A DNA stretch of 45,664 nt from Paenibacillus agaridevorans (GCF_003112455.1 NZ_BDQX01000384.1:13967-59630), one strand, 5' to 3'. Positions 32,935 through 41,181 are shown, counted from the stretch's first letter. The notes: a model not told the origin generated them from the letters alone. Made by a program: numbers and translations.

Positions 32935-34616
32935 AAGCTCTCATCGTCGACGACGAGAAACATGTGCGCGAAGCGATCAAGCTGCTTGTCGATTGGAAAT
33001 CGTACGGCATCGACGACATTTACGAAGCACGCGACGGCATCGAAGCGACCGAGCTGATCGGTAGGCTGCAGCCGGAACTGGTCTTTACCGACATGATGAT
33101 GCCGGGCATGGACGGCTCGACGCTGCTCTCCTGGGTCGCCGGCCACCATCCCGGCAGCAAGACGATCGTCATCAGCGGCCACGATGACTTCCAACTCGTT
33201 CGGGGCGCCGTCAAATCCGGCAGCGTGGACTATATTCTAAAGCCGATCGATCCCGAGCAGCTAAACGGCGCGATTGCCAAGGCCATCGAGGCTTGGCGCG
33301 CCGAGGAGCGGGAGCGCGCGATGAGCCGGGCCGTCCATATAGAGCTTAATCAGCTCAAGCCCGTTTATCTGGAGCAGTACTTCTCTTCGGTGCTCAGCGA
33401 GCCCGGAGCCCAGGGAGGCTGGCCCCCCGCGGTGCTTCGCGAGCTGCGTCTGGCGGCGCCCGTCCCGCTTGTTCGTGCGGCCGTAGCCAGCCTGTCGCTG
33501 TCCGCTCCCGGCATACGCGAGAAGTTCCCCGGCGATCAGGAGCTGATGTTCTTTGCGCTAACGAATATTTGCAACGAGATCCTTCTGGAGAGGGAGGCTG
33601 GTTATGCGTTCCGGTACTGGGGCAAGGAGCAGGAGCTGGTTTTGCTCTTCTGGGGCGAATGCGCCGGGGCACCCTCCTTGATCGGGGACATTCGGGAAGC
33701 TATAATGCTGGCCATGAAGGCGTCCTTCGACTTCGGGCTGGGGCAGCCTGCGGCGTTTCCTTCGGATGCGCTGACCTCCTACCGGCAAGCGAGACTAGCC
33801 CTGCTGCGCCGCAATGTCCTGAGCCGGAGCAGCGATCATGTCGTCTCCTTCGACGATACCGGGAGTAAGCGCGGCGCAACCCTGCTCTCCTTCCACGATC
33901 ATGAGGAGCAGCTCCGTTTCGCGGTCCAGAGCGGCAATAGCGACCAACTGCAGCGGGCGCTCGACGCTTGGTTCGCGGTCATCGAGGAGAGCGGCTATCT
34001 GTCCTTTGAGGGTCTGCTGGACTGGCGTGAACACTTCGAGCGAACGAAGGCAATCTGGCTGGGGGAATCCGATGGCGGCGACACCGTGCTGGCGTCGAAG
34101 CCGGCTACCTCGGAGGAGAAGCTCCTCCATGGAAAGGAAGACGAGGCGAAGAGCAGAGATAACGGCCTCTCGACGACGAGACCGCTTCCGCTTCATCCTT
34201 CGGGAGGTTTTCACTACGAGGCCTGGAAGGAAGCAGTGACCGAGGAGATGGAGACGATCTCCAAGCTGCTCTCGTCGGCCGACAAGGAGAAAGGGATCAT
34301 CCATGATATCGCATTGTTTCTGGAGCAGCATGCCCATGAGGACATTACGCTGCAGGACGTCGCAAGCCGCTTCTTCCTTAGCCGCGAGTATATCTCCCGC
34401 AAGTTCAAGCAAGAGATGAATGAGAACGTCTCCGATTATATCGCGGGCATCCGGATGAAGCGGGCCAAGGAGCTGCTTGGCAATGCCAGTCTGCGAATAT
34501 CGCAAATCGCGGAGCAGGTCGGCTTTCAGGACGAGAAGTACTTCAGCAAGGTATTCAAGAAGTGGACCGGCTGCACGCCGGGCGACTACCGCAAGCAGCA
34601 CTACGGCGGGCGGTAG
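32931..34616 (+). CDS. YesN-type response regulator (receiver + AraC DNA-binding domain)
   Basis: The 561-residue protein begins with a receiver domain: acidic pocket VDDE at 6-9, phosphorylated Asp54 in FTDMMMPGMDG, and Lys in DYILKPID near 104. A long middle region of unknown fold follows. The AraC-type double helix-turn-helix occupies the last 100 residues (ITLQDVASRFFLSREYISRK, then IAEQVGFQDEKYFSKVFKKW and TPGDYRK). The start overlaps the kinase stop (ATGA), so the two are translated together. It should activate the divergent sugar importer operon when phosphorylated by the adjacent kinase. Confidence 0.93.
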   Translation: MKALIVDDEKHVREAIKLLVDWKSYGIDDIYEARDGIEATELIGRLQPELVFTDMMMPGMDGSTLLSWVAGHHPGSKTIVISGHDDFQLVRGAVKSGSVDYILKPIDPEQLNGAIAKAIEAWRAEERERAMSRAVHIELNQLKPVYLEQYFSSVLSEPGAQGGWPPAVLRELRLAAPVPLVRAAVASLSLSAPGIREKFPGDQELMFFALTNICNEILLEREAGYAFRYWGKEQELVLLFWGECAGAPSLIGDIREAIMLAMKASFDFGLGQPAAFPSDALTSYRQARLALLRRNVLSRSSDHVVSFDDTGSKRGATLLSFHDHEEQLRFAVQSGNSDQLQRALDAWFAVIEESGYLSFEGLLDWREHFERTKAIWLGESDGGDTVLASKPATSEEKLLHGKEDEAKSRDNGLSTTRPLPLHPSGGFHYEAWKEAVTEEMETISKLLSSADKEKGIIHDIALFLEQHAHEDITLQDVASRFFLSREYISRKFKQEMNENVSDYIAGIRMKRAKELLGNASLRISQIAEQVGFQDEKYFSKVFKKWTGCTPGDYRKQHYGGR

Positions 34617-34706
34617 GAGCGGCTGCAACAACGACGACAAGTCCTGGCGAACAGTTACCTCCGTCCCCCTGCTATCGTCCGCTGACCATAGCCGGCCTAA
34701 TACGAC

Positions 34707-34748
34707 AACAACCCCGGGCCGTCGGCATCGCCGCGTTCCGGGGTTGTT
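34707..34748 (+). terminator. Terminator after the yesMN-like pair
   Basis: AACAACCCCGG (34707-34717) and CCGGGGTTGTT (34738-34748) are exact inverted copies, about 90 bases after the response-regulator stop. The T-run is short (TTGTTCC), and the stem may serve both convergent transcripts. Confidence 0.65.
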
Positions 34749-34792
34749 CCTGCTTACGTTGCTAATTGCATTCTTCGCCGAACCAATGCTTG

Positions 34793-35008
34793 CTAGCCTT
34801 TCATCTCGGACACAACTGCCGTCGAATTGACGATCGCGGGCAGCATTCTTTCGCTGCTGACCATCGGCGCGTTACACATCAGGCAAGTCGGAGTACGATC
34901 GAACGAAAAGTTGTCTCTCATCCAGCTGTTGCAGCCTTCCGTCTCGCATGCCCATATTTTCGTGTTTTCCTGCGGGATTTCTTCTAGCGGTTTTTTACGA
35001 TTATACAT
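34793..35008 (-). CDS. ydjO: YdjO-like cold-inducible small zinc-ribbon protein
   Basis: This 71-residue protein has two Cys pairs, C21/C26 (ACETEGC) and C42/C45 (CLMC), that can bind zinc. The core CNSWMRDNFSF and the MLP near the end are features I associate with the YdjO family of Bacillales, whose founding member is described as cold-inducible. AAGGAGG lies 7 bases before ATG 35008; the frame continues upstream without support. Its biochemical role is unknown. A promoter at 35174-35202 and a terminator inside the leader suggest conditional read-through. Confidence 0.75.
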   Translation of the reverse strand: MYNRKKPLEEIPQENTKIWACETEGCNSWMRDNFSFDRTPTCLMCNAPMVSSERMLPAIVNSTAVVSEMKG

Positions 35009-35078
35009 GGCCAAGCCTCCTTCGCGCTTTCGCATTGACTCATGCCCGGTCCGGACGAGCAACACCGCCAAAAAACGG

Positions 35079-35113
35079 AAAACTGCCCCCACTTTTGCGG
35101 GTAGGGCAGTTTT
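35079..35113 (-). terminator. Intrinsic terminator in the leader of the ydjO-like gene
   Basis: On the minus strand AAAACTGCCC and GGGCAGTTTT pair, with a further inner stem, and TTTTCCGTTTTTT follows. It lies 71 bases before the YdjO start and downstream of a good promoter. It could instead simply end the yidC transcript. Confidence 0.65.
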
Positions 35114-35173
35114 CGTCTATAAGGCCGGCCTCGTTTGTGGAAAGGTCATGCCTAGCATTTTCAAATATCGATT

Positions 35174-35202
35174 ATTGTACCATGTTCGCCCATAAAAGGC
35201 AA
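35174..35202 (-). promoter_or_regulatory. Probable promoter of the ydjO-like gene
   Basis: On the minus strand TTGCCT (35197-35202) and TACAAT (35174-35179) are 17 bases apart. The transcript would start near 35167, giving a 160-base leader that contains the intrinsic terminator. Confidence 0.5.
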
Positions 35203-35363
35203 ACGATTCGGCCCCGGCCCTGACCCCGTAATGACTTGAACCTCGGGAGCAGGATTAGCAGGCTCTATACAACCGGACAAGTTATTTATACGTAATTAGA
35301 GGCGAAATTATGTGGGACTAAAGGCATATATCCCCATTTTGCTCTATTCCGCATTTCCGCCTA
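35203..35363. other. Spacer between yidC and the ydjO promoter
   Basis: No gene or strong structure is seen. The sequence is a normal intergenic mix with an AT-rich part near 35280-35340. Confidence 0.4.
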
Positions 35364-36272
35364 TCAGGCCTTACCGCCTTCCGCCGCAACGCCTTTCTTT
35401 TTCGTGGCACCTTTGCCGTTGCCAGGGTTGCCCGAGTTGCCCGGTCCATCCGGGCCGACCTTCGTTTCCGGCTTAAACAGCTTGCCCAACAGAAAGGACT
35501 GGGCGATCATAAACAAGCCGCCCGTAACCCAGTACAGCGAGATCGCCGCCGGCGCGAACATCGCGAACGCCCCCATCATAATCGGCGAGAGATAACCCAG
35601 GAAGGCCAGCTGCTTGGCCTGATCATTCGTATTGCCGGCTTGGGTGACCTTGAACTGAATGAAATAGACGATAGCGGCGATGATCGGCAGAAGCATATCC
35701 GGTTCGCCGAGCTTGAACCACAAGAAGGAATGGGTGGACAGCTCCGGCGTCATCCGAATCGCGGAGTACAGCCCCATCAGAATCGGCATCTGGATAAGCA
35801 TGGGCAGGCAGCCGATCGCGAGCGGATTCACGTTATGCTTTTGATACAGCGCCATCATCTCTTGCTGCTTCTTCGTCAGGCTGTCTGCGTCCTTCTTGTC
35901 CTTGTATTTGGCTTCGAGCTCTTTCAGCTCCGGCTGGAGCGCAGCCATCTTGCCCTTCATCGTCATCTGGGACTTATATTGGCGAAGCATGAGCGGGAAC
36001 AAGACAAGGCGGATTACGATCGTGATCGCCATGATTGCCAGCCCGTAACTGTCCTGGAACAGACCCGCCATCCAGACGATAAACTCCGACAACGGATAAA
36101 TGACGTAGTGGTTAAACACGCCTGGCGTGTCTCCGTTAATTTCGCCCGTCGTATTGCCGCAGCCGGTAAGGGCGAACAGGCTCACGAGCAGCAGCGTTAT
36201 ACCGATAATTCGTATCGTCTTGGAACGGGACGGGAATGCGGCGGTGGATCCGGTTGATTGATTACTTGGCAT
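35364..36272 (-). CDS. yidC: YidC/Oxa1/SpoIIIJ-type membrane protein insertase
   Basis: The 302-residue protein has a lipoprotein-type signal (LTGCG), then the five-helix YidC core: YGLAIMAITIVIRLVLFPLM with the conserved groove Arg, the cytoplasmic helical hairpin (MAALQPELKELEAKYKDKKD), the CLPMLIQMPILMGLYSAI helix, and two more spans. The C-terminal tail is Gly/Lys/Asn-rich. It inserts membrane proteins with or without SecYEG. Members of this group are the two Bacillales insertases SpoIIIJ and YidC2. GGAGG lies 6 bases before the ATG but is partly buried in a stem with the upstream ORF, and that ORF overlaps the first 25 codons. The arrangement suggests translational control like that of yidC2 by MifM. 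Confidence 0.93.
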   Translation of the reverse strand: MPSNQSTGSTAAFPSRSKTIRIIGITLLLVSLFALTGCGNTTGEINGDTPGVFNHYVIYPLSEFIVWMAGLFQDSYGLAIMAITIVIRLVLFPLMLRQYKSQMTMKGKMAALQPELKELEAKYKDKKDADSLTKKQQEMMALYQKHNVNPLAIGCLPMLIQMPILMGLYSAIRMTPELSTHSFLWFKLGEPDMLLPIIAAIVYFIQFKVTQAGNTNDQAKQLAFLGYLSPIMMGAFAMFAPAAISLYWVTGGLFMIAQSFLLGKLFKPETKVGPDGPGNSGNPGNGKGATKKKGVAAEGGKA

Positions 36273-36565
36273 ATATAGCCTCCTCGTTGGTTGTGTGGTT
36301 GCGTCTCCAACGAGGACGTGCAGGCCGAATCGTCATCATCCGGCGCCGACTTGCGCTTTACGTAGCGGATCAGCCAAAGGCCGACCGCCATGACAAAGGT
36401 CGCCAGCTGCGGCAGGGCGATGATCCATATTTGCATCTTTGCGGTGCCCTTCGCGTATTCCGCGCTTGCTTCCCGCAGGTGGATGCTGTAAGAATACGCG
36501 ATCGTGCATAACAAGCTGATCGAGAACAGATACGGCAACCAATCGTGCAGCTCCAACTCCAACAT
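36197..36565 (-). CDS. Membrane-peptide ORF upstream of yidC, candidate MifM-like nascent-chain sensor
   Basis: ATG 36565 follows GGAGGG by 9 bases and opens a 122-codon frame that runs 76 bases into yidC. The product has two hydrophobic segments (about 10-28 and 46-66), a basic patch RYVKRK just after the second, and an acidic run DDDD at 76-79. Bacillus subtilis MifM, encoded just before yidC2, is a membrane peptide whose translation stalls at an acidic DEED run, opening a stem that hides the yidC2 ribosome binding site. Here a Trp lies 12 residues before DDDD, and a stem covering the yidC site begins 13 bases after the last Asp codon. The residues downstream of DDDD and the overlap with yidC differ from MifM. 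Homology is not proven. Confidence 0.6.
   Translation of the reverse strand: MLELELHDWLPYLFSISLLCTIAYSYSIHLREASAEYAKGTAKMQIWIIALPQLATFVMAVGLWLIRYVKRKSAPDDDDSACTSSLETQPHNQRGGYICQVINQPDPPPHSRPVPRRYELSV
36282..36315 (-). promoter_or_regulatory. Stem sequestering the yidC ribosome binding site
   Basis: On the minus strand CCTCGTTGG (36315-36307) and CCAACGAGG (36290-36282) are perfect 9-base inverted copies with a 16-base loop. The second arm ends inside the GAGGAGG that serves yidC. A ribosome paused with its A-site on the DDDD codons would reach the first arm and keep the stem open. Confidence 0.7.
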
Positions 36566-36623
36566 TTTCGCATTCCCTCCCTTCCGAATTCGTTAATTCC
36601 ATTCTAAAGCATTTCTGCCGATA

Positions 36624-36651
36624 ATCATACGTGACGATTATGGAATGGCAA
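36624..36651 (-). promoter_or_regulatory. Promoter of the upstream ORF and yidC
   Basis: TTGCCA (36646-36651) and TATGAT (36624-36629) are 16 bases apart on the minus strand. No promoter of comparable quality is seen between the upstream ORF and yidC, so both are probably made from this one. Confidence 0.55.
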
Positions 36652-36680
36652 CAAAATTTCGGCAATCTGCTTTTTCAACA

Positions 36681-38552
36681 TTAATAAATCAGGATTCCTT
36701 TATCCAGAACCGACTTGTTCTGCGCTTGGTTGCCCAAAAGATATACTTTCCGCAGATGGGGCAGATGCGCTAAAGGTTCTACATTGGAGATGGCGTTATT
36801 CTCCAAATGAAGCACCTCTATCCGTTCCCAGTCCTTCATGAAATCCAGCGTTTGAATGGAATCGTCCTGCATGGTAAAGGAACGCAAAGCCGCCATATCC
36901 GCGAAATAATGCATCACGTTCTCCGCATCGTTCAACCAGTCGCCATTGCCTATGCGAAAGGACGGCTGATTCAATGTTAAATGCTCTAAGGTGTTATTGG
37001 CAAAGGATTCCTGCTCATCGAATTGAAAACTGCATTCCGTGCAGGTAATCGCCTTTACATGCTGCAATTGAAATAACGCGCTTGTTTCCTCAAAGAAATA
37101 GGTCTCGTTGAAATGTAACGTGCGCAGATCCGTCAGTCGATTTAACGATGGTATGCCTGTAAAATTCCCGCTCTCCTTTAACGAAAGCTGTTCCAAACGC
37201 GGGTATTTCGCCAAATCCGCTCCATCCAAGTCTTCGCTGAATAGATCAACCGTTAACGATTGCAAAACAGGCGCGGTTAATTCCAATAGGAGCTTACTTT
37301 GCAGTTCGGCCTTCTTCAAATTCGGCAACGAGATCGGCGATTTCGCGCCGTGATAACCCGTTATGGACAGCTCGGTCAGCGAAGTCAAACTATTAACGGC
37401 TTCAACCGACTCCAGCTTGTTCGGAGACGTTAATCGCAGGCTCGTCAATGACGTTTTATCCCTAAGGCGTTCTAAATTCGTGATTGGAACATAATCAAGA
37501 TCAAGCGATTGCAAGTTAGGCATATTTTGCATGAAATCGATCGTTTTTAAATTTTCCACCATCGACAGCTTTAGTTCCTGCAATTGACTCAGCGAATACA
37601 ATGCGCTGAAATCCGTCTCCTTGCTGTAGCTTACAGACAAGGATTTCAAACCGGTCAGCGAGGACAACCACCCCAAATGATCGACCGTCGTCAAAGATAA
37701 GGATTGCAACGGCAGTTGATTCAGCAAGTGGAAATCCGTAACGGTTTCGTTGACGTAAGAAATTTCGAGCGTTTGCAGCTTCGGAAACTTTAATAATAGG
37801 GCCAATTCTTCGTTGCTCCGAATTTGCGTCGAGAGTTTTACGATTTGGGAGTTATCGCCAAAGTAGTTCGCGATTCGCCCAAAGGATTCATTAAAGCCGC
37901 CGGCATAAGCCTTTATTCCTTGCAGATGGCGAAAGCCTACATCCGTTCCTTGCGAAACCTCGTACTCGTTCATCAGATTCAACTCGGTTAGTCCGCTAAA
38001 AGCCTCGAAGTCCTTTTGCTCGATCCTTTGCGTATTCAATAGCTTGTCGTGAATCGCGTAGTCGATTAATTCAGCCTGGCCGTTGGTGAACGGATCGTCC
38101 AAGCTATAGGTGAACCGCCACCGGTCTTCATCATCGTGGCGAACTGACAAATAACGGATCTTCGCGATTTCTTCCTCCGTAGGCATCGCATCGCCTTTAT
38201 CAAACACATCCCTCAAAAAGAAAAGAAGCACTTCGCTTTCCGGCATGGTTCGGACCGTGGATGTTGTTGCGCCGCTTTGCTCCGCCGGATTGCCGTTCAA
38301 GAAAAAATAGCCGGCCATTAAACCGATGAGCATAAGGGGCACGATCCATAACTTCCTTAGATTCGTGCCAGGGCGGGCAGTTCCGGAGGAAGGAGCCGTC
38401 CCGTAATAATGATTAATCGTTTGGTCCACATAGTACACGTTGTTTTCCTTCAACAATAACTCCGTATCGCAAAATAGGCATTTATAGATCTGCCCTTCCT
38501 TATATTCGATCTTCCCGTTGCAATTCGGACAATTCAGTTTGATCACATTCAC
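36681..38552 (-). CDS. Zinc-ribbon, single-span membrane protein with leucine-rich repeats
   Basis: The 623-residue protein starts with a zinc ribbon with Cys at 8, 11, 25 and 28 (CPNC and CLFC), then a linker and one hydrophobic segment at about 70-88 (LWIVPLMLIGLMAGYFFLNG). From about residue 180 to the end it is made of irregular leucine-rich repeats, with units such as LTSLTELSITGY and LPHLRKVYLLGN. The ribbon should lie in the cytoplasm and the repeats outside. The start is GTG 38552 with GGAGGG about 6 bases before it. It is a single gene divergent from the DUF4062 gene. The combination is uncommon in my experience and no function is assigned; binding of a protein or surface ligand is inferred from the repeats. 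Confidence 0.75.
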   Translation of the reverse strand: MNVIKLNCPNCNGKIEYKEGQIYKCLFCDTELLLKENNVYYVDQTINHYYGTAPSSGTARPGTNLRKLWIVPLMLIGLMAGYFFLNGNPAEQSGATTSTVRTMPESEVLLFFLRDVFDKGDAMPTEEEIAKIRYLSVRHDDEDRWRFTYSLDDPFTNGQAELIDYAIHDKLLNTQRIEQKDFEAFSGLTELNLMNEYEVSQGTDVGFRHLQGIKAYAGGFNESFGRIANYFGDNSQIVKLSTQIRSNEELALLLKFPKLQTLEISYVNETVTDFHLLNQLPLQSLSLTTVDHLGWLSSLTGLKSLSVSYSKETDFSALYSLSQLQELKLSMVENLKTIDFMQNMPNLQSLDLDYVPITNLERLRDKTSLTSLRLTSPNKLESVEAVNSLTSLTELSITGYHGAKSPISLPNLKKAELQSKLLLELTAPVLQSLTVDLFSEDLDGADLAKYPRLEQLSLKESGNFTGIPSLNRLTDLRTLHFNETYFFEETSALFQLQHVKAITCTECSFQFDEQESFANNTLEHLTLNQPSFRIGNGDWLNDAENVMHYFADMAALRSFTMQDDSIQTLDFMKDWERIEVLHLENNAISNVEPLAHLPHLRKVYLLGNQAQNKSVLDKGILIY

Positions 38553-38727
38553 CCGCGGCCCTCCAATCTTGAAGACGTTACTTTAAATCAAGTTTATTAT
38601 TACGGAGCCGAAATTCCAATAGTTTCAGGAATTAGATGCGGATTTCAAGCGGCTATTCTCGTTTTTCCCGCGCTCAATCTATGATATGATGGGACAAACT
38701 ACTTTTTTTAACAAGGAGAACCAATTC

Positions 38728-39909
38728 GTGCCCACATCATCCAAAATTTTCATTAGCTCTGTTGCTCAAGATGCCATCACGCATCTTCGGATAGGTGCAT
38801 TTGAGGAATTGTCGAGATTGGGACACGATCCTCAGATGTTCGAAAAGAACTTCGGCCCATGGCCGAATTTCCAGACAGGCGTTGATCATTGCTTGAAAAA
38901 GGTTAGCGAATGCGACTTGTACTGCCTGTTTATCCATACCAAGGGCGGCTCCATGACGTCGAACGGTTATACGGTTACCCATCTGGAATATTTGCGGGCC
39001 GTCTCCGACAGCAAGATGATGATGCTTTATTGTGAAAGCACGATCATGGATGCCTACTTCAAATTCAGATGGATCATCGCCAAATACATCGAAGAGTTTA
39101 AACTTTCGCAGGGGAGAATGCCGCACAATAACGAGGTCGTGGATTTTCTGGAGATGGAGTCGGAGAAAAATCCGACGTCCGGCATCCCGTCCAAACATCA
39201 AATCGATACCTATGTCTGGGTGCTGCTGCATGATATCGTCATGGTCAAAGGCCATTATGTCGAGAAACTTTCGTGGGGACATACGGTTCCATGGGCATCC
39301 TATCTAAGCGATCTGCTCCAGCAAGGACTTCAGCTTCTTCCGAAAAAATCGTTGTACGAGGAAAGCTCCCAGCTCGCCCTCGCCTTCGGGGATTTCACTT
39401 CGTTCGCGAAACAAGTCGTATCGGACCATGTCCGAATCAGCGAATTGCTGGAAGGGCGCCGGCTGCTAAACCGTTCCATCCGCATGCTTACTCGCTCGGA
39501 GATTACAGCCGGCCCGGTAAACGGAAGCATCGGGAGCGTCAAAGCCTGCTCCGCCATCTGCTTGTTTCATCACGAAGGGAACTCGCTGACGGTGCAGTAC
39601 TACGCAGGAGACACGAACGGGAATTACGACTTCGAGGTAGGCGACCCAAGCTCATTTGTATCCTATACGTACAATAACCTGCAGGACGGTGTTCCGGGGT
39701 TGTTTTATTGGGAGTCGAGGCGGCTATTCTATCTGACTTACAAGCTGGGGGAATACGTGATCTCGTACCACTTCCCGGAGGATACCGCATGGAGCTCGCA
39801 GCTGTACGCCGACTACACGGATGATATCATTAATGGTATACTGAACACACACGCTAACGGAATGATCATCGAATTATTGAATTCTCTTATAGGGGGGTTA
39901 CAGAAATGA
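38728..39909 (+). CDS. DUF4062-domain protein
   Basis: The first ~110 residues match the DUF4062 pattern: KIFISSVAQDA at the start, FEELSRLGHDPQMFE, then CLKKVSECDLYCLFI and THLEYLRA. DUF4062 is a TIR-related fold often found at the front of signalling or conflict-type proteins. The middle is helical, and the last ~130 residues look like a small alpha/beta sensor domain, possibly GAF-like. There is no membrane segment and no ATPase. I choose GTG 38728 because AAGGAGA lies 8 bases before it, giving 393 residues; the frame is open back to 38686. The stop overlaps the start of an 89-residue gene by 4 bases, so the two are coupled. Confidence 0.7.
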   Translation: MPTSSKIFISSVAQDAITHLRIGAFEELSRLGHDPQMFEKNFGPWPNFQTGVDHCLKKVSECDLYCLFIHTKGGSMTSNGYTVTHLEYLRAVSDSKMMMLYCESTIMDAYFKFRWIIAKYIEEFKLSQGRMPHNNEVVDFLEMESEKNPTSGIPSKHQIDTYVWVLLHDIVMVKGHYVEKLSWGHTVPWASYLSDLLQQGLQLLPKKSLYEESSQLALAFGDFTSFAKQVVSDHVRISELLEGRRLLNRSIRMLTRSEITAGPVNGSIGSVKACSAICLFHHEGNSLTVQYYAGDTNGNYDFEVGDPSSFVSYTYNNLQDGVPGLFYWESRRLFYLTYKLGEYVISYHFPEDTAWSSQLYADYTDDIINGILNTHANGMIIELLNSLIGGLQK

Positions 39910-40175
39910 GCAAAAAACCGACTCGCTTGCCGGCCGCCCAAGACGGATGGCATGTCCAAACAACTGCCAACGCCCTGTCCCCTGATAAAACCGTCATCGC
40001 CGTCAACAAACAAGGAACCGTCCTGCATATGCAGAGAAACGGCATGTCCGCCATCGGCAAGGACACCTTGCTGTTCGTCCCGACCACGCGTTATACAGAC
40101 AACATCATCCATCATAAGCATCAACGCTTGAATGAGCTTAACAATACGTTGACCGGTCTGACCGTAGAAGGTTAA
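39906..40175 (+). CDS. Small protein coupled to the DUF4062 gene (89 residues)
   Basis: The ATG overlaps the stop of the DUF4062 gene (ATGA) and has GGGGGG 8 bases before it. The soluble product starts MSKKPTRLPAAQDGWHV and is basic at both the start and the His/Lys-rich stretch IIHHKHQRLNELN. No family is recognised. Strict coupling suggests that it acts with the DUF4062 protein, perhaps as a partner or inhibitor. A terminator follows 24 bases after the stop, closing a two-gene operon. Confidence 0.65.
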   Translation: MSKKPTRLPAAQDGWHVQTTANALSPDKTVIAVNKQGTVLHMQRNGMSAIGKDTLLFVPTTRYTDNIIHHKHQRLNELNNTLTGLTVEG

Positions 40176-40198
40176 CGGCTCAATCCGCACGCCTATAC

Positions 40199-40232
40199 AA
40201 TGGCCCTCGCCTGGAATCCAGGGAGGGCCATT
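40199..40232. terminator. Bidirectional terminator after the DUF4062 operon
   Basis: AATGGCCCT (40199-40207) pairs with AGGGCCATT (40224-40232), and CCTGG/CCAGG extends the stem to an AATC-type loop. TTTT follows on the plus strand. It separates the convergent DUF4062 and dioxygenase units. Confidence 0.8.
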
Positions 40233-40263
40233 TTAAATAAGCACGAAATCCATTACATGACAT

Positions 40264-41067
40264 TCATTTAAGCATGAATGACTTGAGCGGTACCATGGAT
40301 TCCTCGGGAACGTAGTATTTAAATTTATTATCGCTTATTTGACCAAGCAACTGACGGCGAATAGGATCAGCATCCTTAAGAAGCTCCTCTGAAGCAACAT
40401 GATAGTCTATAGGTCTCATCCATATAGGGCTGTAGCCTAAGAACAACTGCCTTCTCGTATATTCTGATGTGTTGGGCGATCCCGCATGCCATAAATTTTG
40501 AGCAAATATAAACACATCTCCCGGTTTTCCACATACTTGCTCCTCACCGTCCAGCTGTTGACGCACATCCCTGTGATTGGGGTCATATGGCTTTTTATGG
40601 CTGCCCGGAATTACTTTTGTATTACCTCGATTAGGCTCCGACATATCACTCAATATATAGCAGGCTTTGATGTAGTAAGTCGCGGTCAGCCCTTCTATAA
40701 CCGGAAACTTTGGATTTGGTCCGTCCTGATGCCAGTCAATAAAGCTCTGGGATGTTGTTTGCACGTCATTTGGATTTGGTTTTCGAATTGTCAGATGCGA
40801 TATATGAAGTTGGATATTATAGCCCAGCAAATTAACAATCAAGCGGAGAATGGTCGGCTCATCTATCAATGAGGCTATTTCTGGATGAAGCTCGACGCTA
40901 TTATAAATATTATAAGCTAGCGACTCTGGCTCATTCGAAATGATGGTATCGATGACGGAATTCAAGCGAGCAACCTTCTCTTGCGACAAAACACTTGGTA
41001 TAACCAAATAGCCCTTCTCGTTAAATTGATTCATTAACCCTTTGATATCAAGCTGTTTGATACTCAT
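40264..41067 (-). CDS. Phytanoyl-CoA dioxygenase (PhyH)-family Fe(II)/2-oxoglutarate enzyme
   Basis: The 267-residue protein has the iron-binding triad of the family: H113 and D115 in DWHQDGPN and H194 in NLWHAGSPN. An Arg near 206 (YTRRQLFLGY) can hold 2-oxoglutarate. Such enzymes hydroxylate small molecules, and bacterial members act on many substrates, so the name does not imply phytanoyl-CoA. ATG 41067 follows GGAGG by 7 bases. It is divergent from an AraC regulator and near a sugar importer. The order suggests one inducible catabolic or modification module, but the substrate is unknown. The region is AT-richer than the earlier part of the window. Confidence 0.85.
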   Translation of the reverse strand: MSIKQLDIKGLMNQFNEKGYLVIPSVLSQEKVARLNSVIDTIISNEPESLAYNIYNSVELHPEIASLIDEPTILRLIVNLLGYNIQLHISHLTIRKPNPNDVQTTSQSFIDWHQDGPNPKFPVIEGLTATYYIKACYILSDMSEPNRGNTKVIPGSHKKPYDPNHRDVRQQLDGEEQVCGKPGDVFIFAQNLWHAGSPNTSEYTRRQLFLGYSPIWMRPIDYHVASEELLKDADPIRRQLLGQISDNKFKYYVPEESMVPLKSFMLK

Positions 41068-41181
41068 TTCCTCGCCTCCCACTTGTAATTAGTTTCATTA
41101 TATTTGATTGTATTTTCTGTTATAATGGATAAAATAATTAATTTTCTTGTATATAATTTCAATACTCAAGGGGGCCAGCCA
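41068..41181. promoter_or_regulatory. AT-rich divergent promoter region
   Basis: This 114-base gap separates the dioxygenase and AraC genes. It is very AT-rich and contains TATAAT near 41122 and TATAATTT near 41155 on the plus strand. The -35 boxes are not clear. Both genes must start here, and the AraC protein probably binds here. Confidence 0.4.
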
